Numbered from the stretch's first letter, positions 1 to 13,395 are shown. The stretch: 64,000 nucleotides of DNA from Oceaniglobus roseus (GCF_002869745.1 NZ_PNOS01000013.1:40172-104171); one strand, 5' to 3'. A program made the numbers and translations. Notes: generated by a model not told the origin, from the letters alone.

Positions 1-763
1 GGGTGTAGAAGTCGCGCTGCCGCGCGTTCATCTGACCGGTGTCCATCACCAGGCAGACGTCGGTGGTGTTAAAGGCGTGGTCGACGAAGGCGCCCTCGCC
101 CACGAAGCCGCCAAGCCGCAGGTAGGCCTTGATCAGCGCCGGGGTCGCGCGCATGGCGGCCGGGCGGTCGATCTCGGCCTCCGCCAGCAGGTCCATCCGC
201 TGGAAATGCCCCTCGACCGCGCGCACCCGCAGCGGCTCGGGCGCGAGGTGGCGGTGGTGCAGGATCGACAGCGGCCCGGCCAGCGCCTGCACGTCGGTGC
301 CGTGGAAGGAGGCGACGCCGAACAGCACCTCGATCCCGTGCTCGGCGACATAGGCGGCGAGCCCGTTCCAGAGCTCCAGCATCGCCGTGCCGCCACGGTA
401 GTCGGCGTGCACGCAGGACCGCCCCAGTTCCAGCAGCCGCCGCCCGCTGCGCCTCAGGGCGGTCAGGTCGTATTCGTCCTCGGAATAGAACTGGCCGGCC
501 CGCGCCGCGCCCTCCTCGCGCAGCAGCCGGTAGACCCCGACCACATGGTCCAGCGCCGCGGCATCCCGCGTCTCGTCGACGAGGATCAGGTGGTCGAAGA
601 ACGGATCGAACCGGTCCCGCTCGCGCCGCGCGGCGTGGTCCACCAGCGCGCCGTCGCCCCCGAGCTCGGCGACGAACACCTCGTAGCGCAGGCGCTGCGC
701 GGCGGCGAGATCCGCCTCGCTCGACGCCAGGCGCAGCGAGAAGGCAGGCGCGGTGACACTCAT
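1..763 (-). CDS. olsB: Ornithine lipid N-acyltransferase OlsB-like, 3' end outside the window
   Basis: The first 254 codons are present and the frame runs off the left edge without a stop. The start is the ATG at 763 (MSVTAPAFSLRLASSEADL). The family transfers a 3-hydroxyacyl group from ACP to the alpha-amino group of ornithine, the first step of phosphate-free ornithine lipid synthesis at the inner membrane. Support comes from the GNAT-like hemolysin/OlsB core: an early RYEVFVAELG stretch, then FFDHLILVD, GVYRLLR, ELGRSCVHADYRGG and LFGVASFHGTD, followed by HFQRMD and IKAYLRLGGFVGEGAFVD. The length is close to a full OlsB of about 260-270 residues. The usual partner OlsA is not seen, so it would lie outside the window or elsewhere. 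The family call is by recognised motifs only; a related hemolysin-like acyltransferase is the alternative. Confidence 0.8.
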   Translation of the reverse strand, partial: MSVTAPAFSLRLASSEADLAAAQRLRYEVFVAELGGDGALVDHAARRERDRFDPFFDHLILVDETRDAAALDHVVGVYRLLREEGAARAGQFYSEDEYDLTALRRSGRRLLELGRSCVHADYRGGTAMLELWNGLAAYVAEHGIEVLFGVASFHGTDVQALAGPLSILHHRHLAPEPLRVRAVEGHFQRMDLLAEAEIDRPAAMRATPALIKAYLRLGGFVGEGAFVDHAFNTTDVCLVMDTGQMNARQRDFYT

Positions 764-851
764 CCCGAACTCCCGGCACGAAAGCAGGCAACGTCGCGGC
801 CTTCTACGGCAGCCCGCCCGCCCTTGGCAACCGATCCGGGTTGTTCACGAA

Positions 852-879
852 TTGTTAAGCTGTTCTAACCAAGTCTCAA
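852..879 (-). promoter_or_regulatory. Candidate promoter for olsB
   Basis: On the minus strand TTGAGA (874-879) is followed after 16 bases by TAACAA (852-857), about 90 bases before the olsB start. The short AT-richer patch stands out from its GC-rich surroundings. It lies between the DUF3553 gene and olsB, which have the same direction, so it would let olsB be read on its own. Pattern match only. Confidence 0.35.
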
Positions 880-887
880 GGCGGCGG

Positions 888-1070
888 TCAGGAGTCGAAC
901 ACCGGCTCCAGGTCGATCCGCCCGCCGTCGATGACGACCTTGCCGAAGTGCTGGAACATGACCGTGATCTTGCCGCCGATGTTCGACTGCACCTGCCCCA
1001 GCCCCCAGTCGGGACGGTCGGGGTGGCGCACCAGCATCCCCGGCGCAAGAAGGGCGTTCATGTCGGACAT
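888..1070 (-). CDS. Small DUF3553 family protein
   Basis: This 60-residue protein starts at the ATG at 1070 (MSDMNALLAPGMLVRHPDRP) and ends at the TGA at 888-890. It carries the compact beta-rich pattern of DUF3553: a PGMLVRHP start, DWGLGQVQSNIGGKITVMF, then HFGKVVIDG. In other proteins this domain is found as a small stand-alone module or fused to helicase-like proteins, and it resembles a Tudor or SH3-like barrel, so nucleic-acid or protein binding is possible but not shown. It is divergent from chpT: only 30 bases separate the two start codons, so the two genes must share a very compact control region. A longer upstream extension of the frame runs antisense to chpT and is not credible. 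Confidence 0.75.
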   Translation of the reverse strand: MSDMNALLAPGMLVRHPDRPDWGLGQVQSNIGGKITVMFQHFGKVVIDGGRIDLEPVFDS

Positions 1071-1100
1071 CGGTTCGGCCTTTCCGGTCGGGCGGGCGCC

Positions 1101-1703
1101 ATGACGGCAACAACGAAGGATCTCGAGGCGCTGCTCGGCTCGCGCATCTGTCACGACCTGATAAGCCCCCTCGGCGCCATTGCCAACGGGCTTGAGCTTC
1201 TGGGGATGACGGAACTCCGGCACAGCCCGGAATATGCCCTGATCGCGCAGAGCGTGGCCCATGCCAACGCCCGCGTCCGCTTCTTCCGCGTCGCCTTCGG
1301 CGTCGCCGGGCACGAGCAGCAGATCGGCGCGCCGGAGATCCGCGACCTGCTCGAAGGACTCGCGGCGGACGGGCGGCTTGCCTACCGCTGGCTGCCCGAG
1401 GAACCGCTGGCGCGGCCGCAGGTGAAGCTCGCCTTCCTGCTGCTCCAGTGTCTGGAAACGGCGCTGCCCTGGGGCGGGGAGATCGTGATCGAGGGCGACG
1501 GGCAAACCCTGACCCTCGGCGCACGGGCCGCGCGGATCAGGGCGCTGGACGGGCTCTGGGATCATTTCGACACCCCCGGCGTGCCGCCGGAGGTCGAGGC
1601 GTCGCTGGTCCACTTCCCTCTCGCCGCCCGCGCGGCCGCCGAGCTTGGCCGCCCCGTCCGGCGCGACGAGACTCCCGAGGGGGCGCCGTCGCTCAGCTTC
1701 TGA
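1101..1703 (+). CDS. chpT: Histidine phosphotransferase ChpT
   Basis: A protein of 200 residues starting at ATG 1101 ([20 protein letters not shown]). The [20 protein letters not shown] segment near the N-terminus gives a phosphoacceptor histidine at residue 18, as in the dimerising helical-hairpin domain of ChpT. The rest resembles a degenerate histidine-kinase ATPase fold that no longer binds ATP. In alphaproteobacteria ChpT passes phosphate from the hybrid kinase CckA to CtrA and CpdR; in Rhodobacteraceae this relay controls motility, gene transfer agent and quorum-related traits rather than being essential. The neighbouring divergent gene encodes a DUF3553 protein. The 3' end overlaps the convergent proA by 11 bases, with no terminator visible between them. 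Length and motif both fit the family well. Confidence 0.85.
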   Translation: MTATTKDLEALLGSRICHDLISPLGAIANGLELLGMTELRHSPEYALIAQSVAHANARVRFFRVAFGVAGHEQQIGAPEIRDLLEGLAADGRLAYRWLPEEPLARPQVKLAFLLLQCLETALPWGGEIVIEGDGQTLTLGARAARIRALDGLWDHFDTPGVPPEVEASLVHFPLAARAAAELGRPVRRDETPEGAPSLSF

Positions 1704-2958
1704 CGGCGCCGCCGCCGCGCACCAGGTACTTGAAACTCGTCAGCTGCTCGGCCCCGACGGGGCCGCGGGCGTGCATCTTGCCGGTGGCGATACCGATCTC
1801 GGCCCCCATCCCGAACTCCCCGCCATCGGCGAACTGGGTCGAGGCGTTGTGCATCAGGATCGCCGAGTCGAGCCGCTGGAAGAACCGCGCCACCGCCTCG
1901 GGATCCTCGGTGATGATGCAGTCGGTGTGGTTCGAGCCGTAGCGCCGGATGTGGGCGATCGCGCCGTCGATGTCGTCGACCACCCGCGCGGCGATCACCA
2001 TGTCGAGAAACTCGCGTCCCCAGTCCTCGTCCGTGGCGGCGACGGTGCCCTCGATGGCACGCAGCGTCGCGTCGGCCCGCACCTCGACCCCGGCGTTAAG
2101 CAGCGCGCGGATCACGCCCTGGCCCACGGTGTCCACGGCATCGCGGTGGATCAGCAGGCATTCGGCGGCGCCGCAGATGCCGGTGCGCCGGGTCTTGGCG
2201 TTCAGCACCACCTTCAGCGCCGTCTCGGGATCGGCGGCGCGGTCGAGGTAGACGTGCACGATGCCTTCCAGATGGGCGAATACAGGCACCCGCGCCTCGC
2301 GCTGGACCAGCCCGACAAGGCCCTTGCCGCCACGCGGCACGATCACGTCGATGGTGCCGGTCATGCCCAGCATCTCCGACACCGCCGCGCGGTCCCGCGT
2401 CGGAACCAGCTGGATCGCGTCGCCGGGCAGGCCCGCCGCCTCGAGCCCCTTCCGAAGGCAGCCATGGATCGCCTGCGAGGAATGGAAACTCTCCGATCCG
2501 CCCCGCAGGATCACCGCGTTGCCGGCCTTGAGGCACAGCGCACCGGCATCGGCGGTGACGTTCGGCCGGCTCTCGTAGATCACGCCGACGACGCCGAGCG
2601 GCGTCCTGACCCGCTGGATCCGCAGTCCGTTCGGCTGCTCCCACTCGGCGATCACGGCGCCCACGGGGTCGGCCTGCGCCGCGACCGCGCGCAGGCTTTC
2701 GGCAATGGCCCCGACGCGCGCCGCATCAAGCGTCAGGCGGTCCACCATCGCCGCCGACAGCCCCTTCTCGCGGCCGTACTCCAGATCCCTGCGGTTGGCC
2801 TCGACGATTTGGGGAACCGAGGCCTCGATCGCACCGGCGGCGGCGATCAGCGCGGCGCTCTTCGTTTCGGCGGGGGCGAAGGCCAGTTCGGCAGCGGCCG
2901 CCCTCGCGCGGGCGCCGATCTCGGCCATGAGGGCGGGAATGTCGGTCAGATCCTTCAT
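1693..2958 (-). CDS. proA: Glutamate-5-semialdehyde dehydrogenase
   Basis: ProA reduces gamma-glutamyl phosphate with NADPH to glutamate-5-semialdehyde, the second step of proline synthesis in the cytoplasm. The 421-residue length is typical. An aldehyde-dehydrogenase fold is seen, with [20 protein letters not shown] (residues 128-147) and the catalytic cysteine at residue 262 in [15 protein letters not shown]. The chosen start is the ATG at 2958 ([10 protein letters not shown]), with a GGA-containing ribosome site just before it; the frame extends 12 codons further upstream but without a good start. It lies 59 bases downstream of proB and is read in the same direction, so obgE, proB and proA look like one operon. 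Its last bases overlap the end of chpT on the other strand. Confidence 0.95.
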   Translation of the reverse strand: MKDLTDIPALMAEIGARARAAAAELAFAPAETKSAALIAAAGAIEASVPQIVEANRRDLEYGREKGLSAAMVDRLTLDAARVGAIAESLRAVAAQADPVGAVIAEWEQPNGLRIQRVRTPLGVVGVIYESRPNVTADAGALCLKAGNAVILRGGSESFHSSQAIHGCLRKGLEAAGLPGDAIQLVPTRDRAAVSEMLGMTGTIDVIVPRGGKGLVGLVQREARVPVFAHLEGIVHVYLDRAADPETALKVVLNAKTRRTGICGAAECLLIHRDAVDTVGQGVIRALLNAGVEVRADATLRAIEGTVAATDEDWGREFLDMVIAARVVDDIDGAIAHIRRYGSNHTDCIITEDPEAVARFFQRLDSAILMHNASTQFADGGEFGMGAEIGIATGKMHARGPVGAEQLTSFKYLVRGGGAVRS

Positions 2959-3017
2959 CGTCGTTCCTTCGGAGGGGACAGCGAACGTGTGCATTCATAG
3001 CAGGAAACAAACGGGAG

Positions 3018-6248
<3,231 letters not shown>

Positions 6249-6252
6249 GGCG

Positions 6253-6792
6253 TCAGGCGAGCTTCAGCGCATAGGTCCAGGTGCGCACCGTGGTGCCGCG
6301 GCCGACGCAATAGGTCTCGGCATCGCCGAGATAGGCGAAGCCGGCGTTGGTCAGCACCCGGGCCGAGGCCGGGTTGTCCTGGAAGACCGAGCCGAACAGC
6401 GTGCAGACGTCCTGCGGGCGCGCCGCGATCACGGCGTTGACCGCCTCCGACGCAAGGCCGCTGTTCCAGTAGGCGGGCGCGATCCAGTACCGGATCTCGG
6501 ACTGGTGGCGGTCCATCCGCGTCAGGCTGAGCACGCCCAGCACCTCGGGCATCCCGGAGGCGGTGCCGTCGAGCACCCAGTCGTCCTCGGTCCGCTCGGG
6601 GCTGAGGGCGCGGGCAATGAAGGCTTCGGTCGCGCCCGGCGGCAGCGGATGGGGAATCGAGCGCGAGGAATGGGCCACCCGCTGGTCGCCCATGTAGAGG
6701 CCCAGCAGGCCGGCATCCGAACGCCGCGGCGCACGCATCACGAATCGCCCGGCCGTGATCGTCGGCTGTGCAGTGACCTGATCGAACTTCAT
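6253..6792 (-). CDS. GNAT family N-acetyltransferase (RimJ/RimL type)
   Basis: A 179-residue single-domain GNAT protein. The chosen start is ATG 6792 (MKFDQVTAQPTITAGRFVMR), preceded by a strong GGAGGAG ribosome site; the frame extends 35 codons further upstream but without a comparable site. Recognisable elements are the RFVMRAPRRSDAGLLGLYM start, EIRYWIAPAYWNSGLASEAV (acetyl-CoA loop region, with an altered Q/R-x-x-G-x-G/A motif: YWNSGLA) and NPASARVLTNAGFAYLGD. It probably transfers an acetyl group to an amine or protein N-terminus; the substrate is unknown. It heads a two-gene unit with the double-domain acetyltransferase downstream. Confidence 0.85.
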   Translation of the reverse strand: MKFDQVTAQPTITAGRFVMRAPRRSDAGLLGLYMGDQRVAHSSRSIPHPLPPGATEAFIARALSPERTEDDWVLDGTASGMPEVLGVLSLTRMDRHQSEIRYWIAPAYWNSGLASEAVNAVIAARPQDVCTLFGSVFQDNPASARVLTNAGFAYLGDAETYCVGRGTTVRTWTYALKLA

Positions 6793-7020
6793 CTCGCTCC
6801 TCCTCCCCCCGCGGCGGTCCGGCTTCGCTGCCGATGCCCGTGGCGGGGTCTCACCCTGGCAATGACTTCCGCGGACCAGCCCTAGACGGGACCGCAAAGA
6901 ATCTCCCCTCTCGGCCCGCCGCGAAAAATCGCTGCGGCGTGCCTGCCGGAACAGATGGCAACGGGATCACGCACCTGCAAGTCCCGCGTCCTGTCCGGCA
7001 GGATCCCGTGGCGCGGAACG
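6793..7020. other. Intergenic region, no gene seen
   Basis: The stretch between the single-domain acetyltransferase and the rpmA terminator holds only the acetyltransferase ribosome site and presumably its promoter. I found no convincing small gene, tRNA or repeat. Confidence 0.5.
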
Positions 7021-7049
7021 AAAAGGGGGACCGGCTGTGCCGATCCCCC
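7021..7049 (-). terminator. Intrinsic terminator after rplU-rpmA
   Basis: Read on the minus strand, a 10-bp stem (GGGGGATCGG pairing with CCGGTCCCCC, one G-T pair) with a short loop is followed by TTTTCGTT. It lies 26 bases after the rpmA stop, which is where an intrinsic terminator of the ribosomal protein operon is expected. Confidence 0.8.
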
Positions 7050-7075
7050 GTTCGTTCTGAACCTTCGGGTCCGGC

Positions 7076-7345
7076 TTACTCGGCCGCCTCCGCCACCGGG
7101 AGGACCGAAATGAAGGTGCGCTGCTTCAGCCCCTTGCGGAACGTCACCTGACCCTCGACGGTCGCGAAGATGGTGTGGTCCTTGCCAAGGCCGACGCCCT
7201 CGCCCGGCCACCACTTGGTGCCGCGCTGGCGGGCGATGATGTTGCCCGGGATCACGGCTTCGCCGCCGAACTTCTTGATGCCGAGACGACGGCCGGCGCT
7301 GTCGCGACCGTTGCGGGACGAACCGCCTGCTTTCTTGTGTGCCAT
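7076..7345 (-). CDS. rpmA: 50S ribosomal protein L27
   Basis: The 89-residue protein is a typical L27 of the large ribosomal subunit; its N-terminal tail reaches towards the peptidyl transferase centre. It starts directly with [20 protein letters not shown], with no N-terminal extension to be cleaved as in Firmicutes. Conserved [19 protein letters not shown] and [11 protein letters not shown] follow. The C-terminus [13 protein letters not shown] is short and normal. The gene is 6 bases downstream of rplU and shares its promoter and terminator. Confidence 0.97.
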   Translation of the reverse strand: MAHKKAGGSSRNGRDSAGRRLGIKKFGGEAVIPGNIIARQRGTKWWPGEGVGLGKDHTIFATVEGQVTFRKGLKQRTFISVLPVAEAAE

Positions 7346-7351
7346 CTGGTG

Positions 7352-8080
7352 TTACTCCTTCTCGGCTGCGAGCGTCTTGGCCTGGTCCAGCCAGCCGTCA
7401 CGCTCGATGCGGCCCTTGAACGAGAGCTTCTCGTCCATGTAGGCGATTTCCTCGGGGCTCCACGCGGCGATCTGGTCGTAGTGGAACACGCCGTTCTCGT
7501 GCAGCAGGCCTTCAAGCTTCGGTCCGACGCCGGAGATCTTCTTCAGGTCGTCGGCCTTGCCGTCGCGGGCCTCGGTCAGCAGGTTCGCGGGGCGGGTGCC
7601 CACCTCTTCCGCGGCCTCTGCCTTCGGCGCCTTCGCGGCCTTCGGCTTGGCGGCCTTCGGGGTGCGGTCCTGCTCGGGCTTGGCGGGCTTGTTCTTCGCG
7701 GGGCTCATCGCGGCCAGCGCGGCGGCCGACAGCGAACCGGTGCCGATCGCGGCCTTCACGCCGGTGTCGCCCGCGCCCGATTCAAGGATGTCGCCGATGC
7801 GGACCAGGGTGAGCTTCTGGCGGTGGCCCTTGGTGCGCTGCGACGAATGCTTCCGGCGCCGCTTGACGTAGTGGATCAGCTTCTCGCCCTTGATCTGGTC
7901 GATCACTTCCGCCTGGACGCCCGCGCCTTCCACGAAGGGGGTGCCGACGGTGCCGTTGACCATCAGGATCTCGTTGAACTGGATCTTCTCGCCGGCTTCG
8001 GCCGCAAGACGCTCCAGACGCAGCACATCGCCGCTCTGGACCTTGTATTGCTTGCCGCCGGTTTTCATAACCGCGAACAT
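7352..8080 (-). CDS. rplU: 50S ribosomal protein L21 with a C-terminal H3TH domain
   Basis: L21 binds 23S rRNA in the large subunit. Residues 1-103 are an ordinary L21 ([20 protein letters not shown], then [16 protein letters not shown] for RNA contact). Unlike the usual protein of about 103 residues, this one has 242: an Ala/Lys/Pro-rich linker (about 104-175) and then a helix-hairpin-helix module (about 176-238) with [20 protein letters not shown] and [15 protein letters not shown]. The module matches the ends of NuoE (43856-45061) and of a membrane protein (43017-43781) in this window, and resembles the COG3743 H3TH family. The fusion is known in related alphaproteobacteria; its role is not established. 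The start ATG 8080 has AAGGA upstream; the promoter is at 8228-8256. Confidence 0.95.
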   Translation of the reverse strand: MFAVMKTGGKQYKVQSGDVLRLERLAAEAGEKIQFNEILMVNGTVGTPFVEGAGVQAEVIDQIKGEKLIHYVKRRRKHSSQRTKGHRQKLTLVRIGDILESGAGDTGVKAAIGTGSLSAAALAAMSPAKNKPAKPEQDRTPKAAKPKAAKAPKAEAAEEVGTRPANLLTEARDGKADDLKKISGVGPKLEGLLHENGVFHYDQIAAWSPEEIAYMDEKLSFKGRIERDGWLDQAKTLAAEKE

Positions 8081-8227
8081 TCGCTTGTCCTTCTCTCTCC
8101 GCGCCCTGTGGCCCCCGTCGCCGGGTGTTCGTGCGGACCGCGTCGGCCCCCGCCTCGGACAGCGCGCCCCCGGTGGGGCGACATTGCTGAAAACGCCGGT
8201 CCGGGACATGCCCGGCCGGAGTGCGGG
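8081..8227 (-). promoter_or_regulatory. 5' leader of rplU-rpmA
   Basis: If transcription starts near 8220, rplU has an untranslated leader of about 140 bases. Ribosomal protein operons often use leaders for autoregulation, but I did not recognise a known L21-type leader structure here. The stretch is GC-rich with several short inverted repeats and no open reading frame that looks real. Confidence 0.3.
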
Positions 8228-8256
8228 CTTATGTCCCGGATTCTGCGCCAAGTCAA
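8228..8256 (-). promoter_or_regulatory. Probable sigma-70 promoter of rplU-rpmA
   Basis: On the minus strand TTGACT (8251-8256) is followed after exactly 17 bases by CATAAG (8228-8233). The -35 box matches the alphaproteobacterial housekeeping consensus in five of six positions and the spacing is ideal. No better candidate is seen between icd and rplU. Confidence 0.6.
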
Positions 8257-8420
8257 GCGACGGGCAGCGCCGCGGCGCCCGGTTTCACGACGATATATAA
8301 GGCAACCCGCAGGCCGGGTGCGGAAAGCCGCGGCAGCGCGACTGTATACCTTGGCATACCCTTCCCCCCGCCGGGCGATTGCGCTACACGGGCGCCCATC
8401 ATCCAACCGCGGAGGACTGC

Positions 8421-9635
8421 ATGTCGAAGATCAAAGTCGAAAACCCTGTCGTCGAGCTCGACGGCGACGAGATGACCCGGATCATCTGGGACTTCATCAA
8501 GAAGAAGCTGATCCTGCCCTATCTCGACGTCGACCTGAAATACTACGACCTCGGCATGGAGAGCCGCGACGCCACCGACGACCAGATCACGGTCGACGCG
8601 GCCAACGCGATCAAGCAGTACGGCGTCGGCGTCAAGTGCGCGACCATCACCCCGGACGAGGCCCGGGTCGAGGAGTTCGGGCTGAAGCAGATGTGGCGCT
8701 CGCCGAACGGGACGATCCGCAACATCCTCGGCGGCGTGATCTTCCGCCAGCCGATCATCTGCAAGAACGTCCCCCGCCTGGTGCCGGGCTGGACCAAGCC
8801 CATCGTCGTCGGCCGCCACGCCTTCGGCGACCAGTACCGCGCGACCGACTTCAAGTTCCCCGGCAAGGGGAAGCTCACGATCAAGTTCGTCGGCGAGGAC
8901 GGCACCGAGATCGAGAAGGAAGTGTTCGACGCCCCCGGTTCCGGCGTGACCATGGCGATGTACAACCTCGACGAGTCGATCATCGACTTCGCCCGCGCCT
9001 CGATGAACTACGGCCTGTCGCTGGGCTGGCCGGTGTACTTGTCGACCAAGAACACGATCCTGAAGCAGTACGACGGCCGCTTCCTGGAGCTGTTCCAGAA
9101 GGTCTACGAGGAGGAGTTCGCCGACAAGTTCAAGAAGGCGGGCATCACCTATGAACACCGCCTGATCGACGACATGGTCGCCTGCGCCATGAAGTGGAAC
9201 GGCGGCTATGTCTGGGCCTGCAAGAACTACGACGGCGACGTGCAGTCCGACACCGTGGCCCAGGGCTTCGGCTCGCTCGGGCTGATGACCTCGGTGCTGA
9301 TGACGCCCGACGGCAAGACGGTCGAGGCCGAGGCCGCCCACGGCACCGTCACCCGCCACTACCGCCAGCACCAGAAGGGCGAGGCGACGTCGACCAACTC
9401 CATCGCCTCGATCTACGCCTGGACCGGCGGGCTGAAGCACCGCGCCAAGCTGGACAACAATGCGGCGCTGATGACCTTCGCCGAGACGCTGGAGAAGGTG
9501 ACGGTCGACACGGTGGAATCCGGTCACATGACCAAGGACCTCGCCCTGCTCGTCGGGCCGAACCAGAAGTGGCTGACCACCCAGGGCTTCCTCGACAAGG
9601 TCGATGAAAACCTGAACAAGGCGCTTGCCCTTTAA
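8421..9635 (+). CDS. icd: NADP-dependent isocitrate dehydrogenase
   Basis: The enzyme oxidises isocitrate to 2-oxoglutarate and CO2 with NADP in the citric acid cycle. The protein has 404 residues, the length of the eukaryote-like (type II) IDH subfamily usual in alphaproteobacteria. The start is the ATG at 8421 ([20 protein letters not shown]), preceded by GCGGAGGA. The substrate-binding [16 protein letters not shown] lies at residues 94-109; [16 protein letters not shown] (NADP-binding region) and [16 protein letters not shown] are also present. The gene is monocistronic: a GC-rich terminator follows 24 bases after the stop, and rplU diverges upstream. Confidence 0.96.
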   Translation: MSKIKVENPVVELDGDEMTRIIWDFIKKKLILPYLDVDLKYYDLGMESRDATDDQITVDAANAIKQYGVGVKCATITPDEARVEEFGLKQMWRSPNGTIRNILGGVIFRQPIICKNVPRLVPGWTKPIVVGRHAFGDQYRATDFKFPGKGKLTIKFVGEDGTEIEKEVFDAPGSGVTMAMYNLDESIIDFARASMNYGLSLGWPVYLSTKNTILKQYDGRFLELFQKVYEEEFADKFKKAGITYEHRLIDDMVACAMKWNGGYVWACKNYDGDVQSDTVAQGFGSLGLMTSVLMTPDGKTVEAEAAHGTVTRHYRQHQKGEATSTNSIASIYAWTGGLKHRAKLDNNAALMTFAETLEKVTVDTVESGHMTKDLALLVGPNQKWLTTQGFLDKVDENLNKALAL

Positions 9636-9659
9636 GGCGAGTGCGCCCGGAAGAACATC

Positions 9660-9688
9660 GGGGGCCCCGCCGGGGCCCCCTTCTGTTT
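9660..9688 (+). terminator. Intrinsic terminator of icd
   Basis: A perfect 9-bp stem, GGGGGCCCC pairing with GGGGCCCCC around a GCC loop (9660-9680), is followed by TTCTGTTT. It lies 24 bases after the icd stop. Confidence 0.85.
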
Positions 9689-9992
9689 CCGCCGCCGGGT
9701 GCCCGTGCGATTGAGATAATTCAGGAAACGATACTAAATCCGTTGAAGGATCAATGTAATTAATCTGGACCGATTAAATATCTTGACGCCGGTCATTGCC
9801 ACCTCAAGAAAACCGAATCACCAATTGCGTCGGATTGCCCAAATTTCCGAAGAAGTCCTGAATATTGAGCCATCTAACTTTTAGGCTAGGATATTTGATC
9901 GACAATCACGCCGAAGGATCGGCCATTGTCTTCCCATCGACCGTCAATGCGACCGGGCAATCGGATCGCGCAAGAATATCGGGAATATTTTC
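9689..9992. other. AT-richer intergenic stretch, no gene seen
   Basis: This part of the 905-base gap between icd and the yitT-like gene is clearly richer in A and T than its surroundings. It has stops in all frames and no credible start with a ribosome site. It may carry control sequences for the two small genes that follow. I see no tRNA, insertion sequence or long repeat. Confidence 0.5.
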
Positions 9993-10022
9993 TTGAAATT
10001 CGCCGGGCAGTTTGCCTTAATA
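9993..10022 (+). promoter_or_regulatory. Probable promoter of the first small membrane-peptide gene
   Basis: TTGAAA (9993-9998) and TTAATA (10017-10022) are separated by 18 bases. The predicted transcript would begin about 20 bases before the GTG start at 10050. Among the best -35/-10 pairs in the window. Confidence 0.55.
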
Positions 10023-10049
10023 CACCTAGGGTTGCAGAGGGAGTTAACT

Positions 10050-10133
10050 GTGCTGTTTCTTACAACAATGGCCGCCGTGGCCGCGCTGGATTTCCTGATC
10101 TTCAAGAACTGGCGTTCGGACGACGACAACTGA
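10050..10133 (+). CDS. Tiny predicted membrane peptide, copy 1 (27 residues)
   Basis: A GTG at 10050 opens a 27-codon frame, with GAGGGAG six bases upstream as a strong ribosome site and a good promoter before that. The peptide starts (M)LFLTTMAAVAALDFLIF and ends in a charged tail KNWRSDDDN. The first 18 or so residues form one likely transmembrane helix with a buried Asp-Phe pair. The same pattern FLxxMAAxAAxDF recurs in the second small gene at 10425-10493, which shows that both frames are under selection as proteins or arose by duplication. No family is recognised. It could be a small regulatory membrane protein or a toxin-like peptide; nothing in the sequence decides between these. Confidence 0.6.
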   Translation: MLFLTTMAAVAALDFLIFKNWRSDDDN

Positions 10134-10389
10134 GGGTTGTTTCCCGCACCTGACAAGGCAGCGACGCGGCATGTCGCGGCGAGGCGAACCGGCCCTGGCC
10201 CCGACGACATGACCAGGATGCAGAGACCATAGGATCGTCCTTCGAAGTCTCTCCATCTCATTCCCCGATCACCCCCGAAAAGAGCAAAATGGCGGCGCAA
10301 CCGAGGATTGTCGACGCAATCGCGGCGTAATTGCCTCAATTTCGTCGCATTATTCGGACCCGCTTGCCTTTATCCGTGCTTCCTGCCCA

Positions 10390-10395
10390 GATAAT
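10390..10395 (+). promoter_or_regulatory. Candidate -10 box of the second small gene
   Basis: GATAAT matches five of six positions of the -10 consensus and sits 29 bases before the ATG at 10425. A TTGCCT lies upstream at 10364-10369, but at a 20-base spacing that is longer than ideal. Confidence 0.35.
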
Positions 10396-10424
10396 GACGC
10401 AATTTGGGAAATCGGGACGCAGGA

Positions 10425-10493
10425 ATGATCTTTCTCCTTTCCATGGCCGCCATCGCCGCAGTCGATTTCGCGCTGTACGGCAGCGCCGGCTGA
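10425..10493 (+). CDS. Tiny predicted membrane peptide, copy 2 (22 residues)
   Basis: The frame starts at ATG 10425 and encodes MIFLLSMAAIAAVDFALYG followed by SAG and TGA. It aligns without gaps to the peptide at 10050-10133: FL, MAA, AA and DF are at the same positions (about 9 identities in 19). It lacks the charged tail of the first copy. The ribosome site is less clear: GGGA seven bases upstream plus an AGGA touching the start. One hydrophobic helix is predicted. The yitT-like gene begins 47 bases downstream, so readthrough is possible. No known family is recognised; the pair is reported because the shared motif makes chance unlikely. Confidence 0.5.
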   Translation: MIFLLSMAAIAAVDFALYGSAG

Positions 10494-10540
10494 GCGATTT
10501 CCATCTGGACAGGTCAACCCCCCTGCCCTAACTGCCGGGC

Positions 10541-11152
10541 ATGACCCAGTCCTCCGCCCCCGTGAAGCACACGCTGATCGAAGACGTCCAAGGCCTGTCC
10601 CTTGGCATCTTCCTCTGCGGGCTCGGGGTGCATGTCCTGACCAGCGTCGGACTGATCACCGGGCAGACCGCCGGTCTTGCCGTGATCCTGTCCTATCTCA
10701 CCGGCTGGTCCTTCGGCGCCGTGTTCTTCGTCATCAACATCCCCTTCTACGCCCTCGCCTACCGCCGCCTCGGCCCCGCCTTCACGATCAAGTCGGCGAT
10801 CTCGGTCACGCTCCTCTCCCTCGTGACCGAGTTCCTGCCCGCCCACTTCGTCATCGCCGAGCTCGACCGCCCCCTTGGCGCCGTCATCTTCGGCAGCCTC
10901 GTCGGCCTCGGGCTGCTCGCGATGTTCCGCCACAACGGGTCGCTCGGCGGGCTCGGGGTCGTCGCGCTGCTGGTGCAGGACGGCACGGGGTTCAAGGCGG
11001 GCTATGTGCAGCTGATCGCCGACGCCTGCATCTTCACGGCCGCGCTGTTCCTGTTTCCCCTTCCCGTCGTCCTCTACTCCCTGATAGGGGCTGTGGTGCT
11101 GAACATGATCATCGCCTTCAACCACCGCCGCGACCGCTACATCGCGACCTGA
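10541..11152 (+). CDS. YitT family membrane protein
   Basis: This 203-residue integral membrane protein has five or six hydrophobic segments, beginning with GLSLGIFLCGLGVHVLTSVG (about 18-37), then AGLAVILSYLTGW, GAVFFVINIPFYALAYRRLG and further segments up to VVLYSLIGAVVLNMIIAF. The TGQTAGLAVILSYLTG and INIPFYALAYRRLG stretches are characteristic of the YitT/DUF161 family. It lacks the soluble DUF2179 domain found at the end of Firmicute members, so it is the short form common in proteobacteria. The function of the family is not established. It lies 18 bases upstream of an SMR transporter gene in the same direction, probably one transcript. Confidence 0.85.
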   Translation: MTQSSAPVKHTLIEDVQGLSLGIFLCGLGVHVLTSVGLITGQTAGLAVILSYLTGWSFGAVFFVINIPFYALAYRRLGPAFTIKSAISVTLLSLVTEFLPAHFVIAELDRPLGAVIFGSLVGLGLLAMFRHNGSLGGLGVVALLVQDGTGFKAGYVQLIADACIFTAALFLFPLPVVLYSLIGAVVLNMIIAFNHRRDRYIAT

Positions 11153-11170
11153 TCCTTCGCGAGGGACGCC

Positions 11171-11506
11171 ATGCCGATCCACTATGTCTATCTCTGCCTC
11201 GCCATCCTGGCCGAGACGGTGGGCACGACCGCTCTCCAGGCGTCTCAGCAGTTCACGCGGCTCTGGCCCTCGGTCATCGTCGTCGTCGCCTATGCGCTGT
11301 CCTTCTGGCTGATGGCGCTGGCGCTGAAGGTCATGCCGGTCGGCATCGTCTATGCGATCTGGTCGGGGCTCGGCATCGTGTTCATCGCCGCCATCGGCTT
11401 CGTCCTCTTCGGCCAGCGGCTGGATGCGCCCGCCCTCCTCGGCATGGCGCTGATCATCGCGGGCATCCTCGTGATCCACCTCTTCTCCGGCACCACGCCC
11501 CACTGA
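11171..11506 (+). CDS. Small multidrug resistance (SMR) transporter, EmrE-like
   Basis: The protein has 111 residues and four transmembrane helices, the fixed architecture of SMR drug/proton antiporters, which work as antiparallel dimers in the inner membrane. The essential proton- and drug-binding glutamate is residue 15 in [16 protein letters not shown]. The signature [17 protein letters not shown] in helix 3 and a final helix [20 protein letters not shown] are clear. EmrE-like (cation export) fits better than the SugE/Gdx guanidinium branch, but the substrate is unproven. No second SMR gene is adjacent, so a homodimer is likely. It is probably co-transcribed with the yitT-like gene. Confidence 0.9.
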   Translation: MPIHYVYLCLAILAETVGTTALQASQQFTRLWPSVIVVVAYALSFWLMALALKVMPVGIVYAIWSGLGIVFIAAIGFVLFGQRLDAPALLGMALIIAGILVIHLFSGTTPH

Positions 11507-11574
11507 CGCGTTTCGTGCTGGCCTTTTCTGCGACTGCACGGTAAGGCCCCCCGACTCCGAAAAAGGCAGACCCC

Positions 11575-13395
<1,821 letters not shown>

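Noticed and set aside
7175..9154. A 659-codon frame crossing rplU and icd
   Set aside because: It is antisense to rplU-rpmA and out of frame in icd, and runs through the intergenic promoter region. The icd frame has all the family motifs.
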